A stretch of 53,207 bases of DNA from Bacteroidota bacterium (GTDB lineage Bacteria > Bacteroidota > Bacteroidia > Chitinophagales > Chitinophagaceae): positions 1 to 53,207 of the forward strand of contig JAKQJG010000294.1 in assembly GCA_029561305.1 (NCBI GenBank), read 5' to 3'. The notes under the pieces were generated by a model. It had not been told where the DNA came from and searched no databases. It saw nothing but the letters and a program-made list of their open reading frames with translations. The translations under genes and the position numbers were made by a program. Positions 50,183 to 53,207 of the stretch are shown piece after piece. Each line of letters opens with the position of its first letter. Within the stretch, counting starts at the first letter, position 1.

Positions 50183-53100
50183 CTAAATCAACGGCACTTT
50201 CACAATAAAATGCGTTTCGTTCTCCTCCACCGTCATCTGTCGTTCGCTTAAAAAACGATACAACGACTGCATATTGCCAAGCCCCTGCTTATTACTGGTT
50301 TCTACAAAATTTTTCTTTTGCAAGGTATTTTTCACCACCAGGTAATCATCTTCCACAAACAGCTTGATGGTTAATGGGGCATCGGCGTCTGCCGTGTTGT
50401 GCTTGATGGCATTTTCTACCAGGTTCTGCAATGTTACCGGCGCAATTTTCCGGTGATGGTATTCCTCTGCAATATCCATATTGATCAGCAGGCCTTTTTC
50501 AAACCTTGTTTTTTGCAGGTCGATGTACAATTGTACAAATTTGATCTCGTCTGACAGCGGAACCGTTTCATTGTCCCTGTTCTTTAAAATGTACCGGTAC
50601 ACTTTACTCATCTTATCCAAAAAGTTGCCTGCCATTTTCTGGTCTATTCGTATCAGGCTGCTAAGAGAAGTAAGTGAATTGAACAGAAAATGCGGGTTGA
50701 GGTGTTGCTTCAGATTTTCATACATCACCTGTGTTTTTTCTTTTTCCAGCAGCTGTGCCTTATTCTCCAGCGAAAGCAGTCTTTCCTTTTGGGCCAGCCG
50801 GTACCGGTAGGTACCAACAACGGTTACCAGCAGTGCTGCAAACAGCAAAGTAAAGAACCACCAGGCACTGTAAAAGGGTGTGGCAATATGTATCTGCAAA
50901 ACCGTTTCTGCCGTTTGCCAGCTTTTGTCTTTAGCCAGTGCTTTTACTTTAAATGTGTAGTTGCCTGGCGGCAGGCTGTTGTAAGCTGCTTCAAAATTTG
51001 TACTGGCAGTTGTCCAGTTATTTTCTGCCCCTTCCATAATGTACAGCATATCATAGGGCGTTACCACATTGTCAGTCAGCATACCAAATTTAATCCGGAG
51101 GCTGTTTTCAAGTGATGCAAGCCGCAGGTTATTATAATGATATAAATTGGTATCAGCACCATTAATAGACAGCATACTGATCAATGGTTTGTCTTTTACC
51201 AGCGGCGCCCTGAGCCTGCCAGTAAAAAATTCCACTGCATCGCCTGCTACGTTGGCAATAATATTACCATTGCCCAGCGTTTTCATTAAGTTCACATAAG
51301 CATAGTTATTAGCACTGATGGGCAAGGTGAAATTGTAAAAACTATTCAGCAAAGGATTGTAAACCGAAAACTGGTTATAGGCACCGGACCATATCTTACC
51401 ACTGCTGTCTTCCGCCAAAGCCATTACATGGTCCATCACCAGGCCATCATGCTGCTTTAATTGTTTACTTGTATTCGCAGCAGGATCATAAAAAACCAGG
51501 CCATCACCTTTTTTAGTCATCCATACAACATGCCTCGAGTCAACAATCATGTCTGTAAAATATCCGTCGTCTTCCTCGGTTGCCGGCTGGTAATTCATTT
51601 TTACCAGCTTTAATTCATTCTTATCTGTACAAGTGAGCCAGTCCTTGCCATTCATCATCCAGAGTTTACCATTGTTATTTACAAAAGGGCGAACCAGTGC
51701 CGGCGGCTTACCTTCAATCTCAACTGGTTTTGCAAAAACCAAACTGTCCTGCAATCCCGTTTTAAGATCCCATTTTAATACTTTATTCAGAGTAACAGCG
51801 TATAAAATCTGGCTTTGCCATAAATCAGCATCTCTGAACACCCAGTCACTATAAGGGGCTTTTAATTGCAGCGGCTTAAAGTTGCCTTTTCCTTTTTTTA
51901 GCCAGGCGCCATTGTACGCAAATAAAAAAATACTGTCCTTATAAAAAATCATACGGGTAATATACTCTGGTGTTTTCTTATAGTTATTGGGTTCAAACTT
52001 ATCCACAGCAAACAGCTCGCTGCCCGCAGTTACCGGATCGTAGTGAACCAATATATTTTTGGTTGTTACAAACCACCATGACCTGTCCAGGGGATTCTCA
52101 GTAAGAAATGTGATAGCTGGATTTTCATCATTGTGTGCCGCCGGTGGTAAATGGTGAACTTTATAAAACGAACGGGAAGGATTACATTTTGAAATACCAC
52201 CCACCGTGCCCAGCCAGAGTGTGCCATCTGTTTCCTGCATCGCATCCCAAAAAAAATCGCCGGCTATGCTGGAAGGGTCATTTTTATTGTGCCGTATCCT
52301 GGTGACCTTGTTCCCATGAAGGTAATCGATCATAAACAACTCATAGTTCCAGGTACATAACCACAGCATATGGCTTGCATCTTCAAATAATGTGGCTGCA
52401 GCACCCATTCTCTCCATTTCTTTTACCCTGATGCTGTACTTTATTTTTTTTGCAACAGGATCAAAACCAACAATTGTTTTAGACCGGTTATCTACATGCC
52501 AGTAATGTCCGAAGGAGGTTTTACAAATAGCAGAAGTACCATGCGTTTTAAATAAATTGCTGTCGCTGCTATTATTGGCCGCTGTGTACAACGCTGCCTT
52601 TTTATCATAATACTTAAGGCCTTTATTAGTGGTAAGCCAAAAGCCTTTTGCATCCGGACTTTCTGCAAGGCCATTTTTTCTTATCATCCAATCCTCCTGT
52701 TTTTCTTTAGAAGGTGCCAGTTCAAAACTGTCGGCCGTTGCATTGTACACAGCAAGCCCCGTGTTACTGGATGCCCAAATTTTGCCATCGGCACCAAAAC
52801 AGATATTGTACACCCCCGGCCATTTGCGCTGAGAGGGAAGCAAATATCTTTTGAAATATCCGCTCAGCCTGTTAAGGCAAAAAATACCATTATCAGTAGC
52901 CCCCCATATGTTTCCGTTTTTATCTTCTGCCAGTTTGTGCACGGTATTATTGGGTAAAGTGTTATTTGCGGGGCTGGTGTGATAAGAATAAAAGTGAGCA
53001 CCATCATATTTATCCAGTCCATTGTACGTGCCGATCCACAGCATACCCTTGCTGTCTTTTAAAAAGCAATTGACAATATTGTAACTGAGCCCGTCTTTTT

Positions 53101-53188
53101 CTGTGAGGTGATGAAATACAATATCCGGCTGTTGTGCAGCAGCTGTAAATGATTTCAGCAGTAATAGTATAAGGACCAACCGGCGCAT
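50183..53188 (-). CDS. Reg_prop/Y_Y_Y sensor kinase, LytS type
   Basis: 1001 residues. Signal peptide (MRRLVLILLLLKSFTAAAQ), two periplasmic propellers with Reg_prop motifs (GLSYNIVNCFLKDSKGMLWI, NGNIWGATDNGIFCL, DGTLWLGTVGGISKC), a Y_Y_Y domain (LYIMEGAENNWTTA... SLPPGNYTFKVKALAKD), one membrane helix (about 775-795), and a His_kinase domain with His833 in QHLNPHFLFNSLTSL. The ATPase part has LQNLVENAIKHN, VVKNTL and KQGLGNMQSLYRFL, as usual in the LytS group of this phylum where the D-box is reduced. Its regulator follows downstream after the heptamer region. The start codon lies 19 bases from the window edge, so its promoter is not visible. Confidence 0.93.
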   Translation of the reverse strand: MRRLVLILLLLKSFTAAAQQPDIVFHHLTEKDGLSYNIVNCFLKDSKGMLWIGTYNGLDKYDGAHFYSYHTSPANNTLPNNTVHKLAEDKNGNIWGATDNGIFCLNRLSGYFKRYLLPSQRKWPGVYNICFGADGKIWASSNTGLAVYNATADSFELAPSKEKQEDWMIRKNGLAESPDAKGFWLTTNKGLKYYDKKAALYTAANNSSDSNLFKTHGTSAICKTSFGHYWHVDNRSKTIVGFDPVAKKIKYSIRVKEMERMGAAATLFEDASHMLWLCTWNYELFMIDYLHGNKVTRIRHNKNDPSSIAGDFFWDAMQETDGTLWLGTVGGISKCNPSRSFYKVHHLPPAAHNDENPAITFLTENPLDRSWWFVTTKNILVHYDPVTAGSELFAVDKFEPNNYKKTPEYITRMIFYKDSIFLFAYNGAWLKKGKGNFKPLQLKAPYSDWVFRDADLWQSQILYAVTLNKVLKWDLKTGLQDSLVFAKPVEIEGKPPALVRPFVNNNGKLWMMNGKDWLTCTDKNELKLVKMNYQPATEEDDGYFTDMIVDSRHVVWMTKKGDGLVFYDPAANTSKQLKQHDGLVMDHVMALAEDSSGKIWSGAYNQFSVYNPLLNSFYNFTLPISANNYAYVNLMKTLGNGNIIANVAGDAVEFFTGRLRAPLVKDKPLISMLSINGADTNLYHYNNLRLASLENSLRIKFGMLTDNVVTPYDMLYIMEGAENNWTTASTNFEAAYNSLPPGNYTFKVKALAKDKSWQTAETVLQIHIATPFYSAWWFFTLLFAALLVTVVGTYRYRLAQKERLLSLENKAQLLEKEKTQVMYENLKQHLNPHFLFNSLTSLSSLIRIDQKMAGNFLDKMSKVYRYILKNRDNETVPLSDEIKFVQLYIDLQKTRFEKGLLINMDIAEEYHHRKIAPVTLQNLVENAIKHNTADADAPLTIKLFVEDDYLVVKNTLQKKNFVETSNKQGLGNMQSLYRFLSERQMTVEENETHFIVKVPLI

Positions 53189-53207
53189 AATGGAAAAGTA
53201 TAAACAA

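Overview
The window looks like a chromosomal segment of a Bacteroidota bacterium, most likely from the Chitinophagaceae or a near relative. The evidence is a PorP/SprF-like protein beside a PKD-repeat protein with a gliding-motility-type C-terminal domain (type IX secretion), a second secreted protein with a YPNP-type sorting domain, many periplasmic Reg_prop/Y_Y_Y sensor kinases, scarce Shine-Dalgarno sequences, and one clear Bacteroidota-type promoter (TTG-N19-TATTTTTG). I saw no rRNA, tRNA, CRISPR array, integrase or transposase. The family-level placement is inference.

Layout. 1-8.9 kb: an outer-membrane protein cut by the window edge, a GlcD-like FAD oxidase, the PorP/SprF-like and PKD/CHU_C pair, and RecG. 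9.0-11.4 kb: a compact minus-strand cluster (cupin, Crp/Fnr regulator, fatty-acid hydroxylase family protein, YdhR-like monooxygenase) ending in an intrinsic terminator. 11.6-14.7 kb: a large sensor kinase whose ATP-binding domain looks degenerate. 14.7-16.3 kb: a lipoprotein and fmt, which has a heptamer tract inside its coding sequence. 16.4-24.9 kb: secreted surface proteins (a type IX cargo, two fibre-like GIGT-repeat proteins and an OmpA-domain protein). 25.0-33.3 kb: a dense two-component cluster, with one TPR kinase/NarL regulator pair converging on a second TPR kinase/NarL regulator pair and a third, propeller-type kinase. 33.5-36.3 kb: a second OmpA-domain protein and an RhlE-like helicase. 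36.4-40.0 kb: two single-domain globins around a 31-residue-repeat fibre protein, then an AAC(3)-I-like acetyltransferase. 40.0-44.9 kb: a propeller-GAF-LytS-type kinase, its LytTR regulator, and a stand-alone LytTR protein preceded by three direct repeats at 20-21 bp spacing. 45-49 kb: small membrane and lipoproteins, a truncated fibre gene, a DUF5694-type protein, a DUF2975/XRE pair with twin palindromes over its promoter, and a GNAT protein. 49.2-53.2 kb: a LytTR regulator and its propeller-type kinase, separated by telomere-like heptamer repeats.

Taken together the window carries six large sensor kinases and five DNA-binding output proteins of two-component type (two NarL, two LytTR with receiver, one LytTR alone), mixed with secreted surface proteins. 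Most signalling genes are probably for sensing extracellular polymers or envelope state, but no substrate can be read from the sequence. The most unusual items are the triple LytTR-type repeat with its receiver-less regulator, the degenerate kinase, the heptamer repeat family (including the copy inside fmt), and the promoter-covering twin palindromes of the DUF2975/XRE operon.
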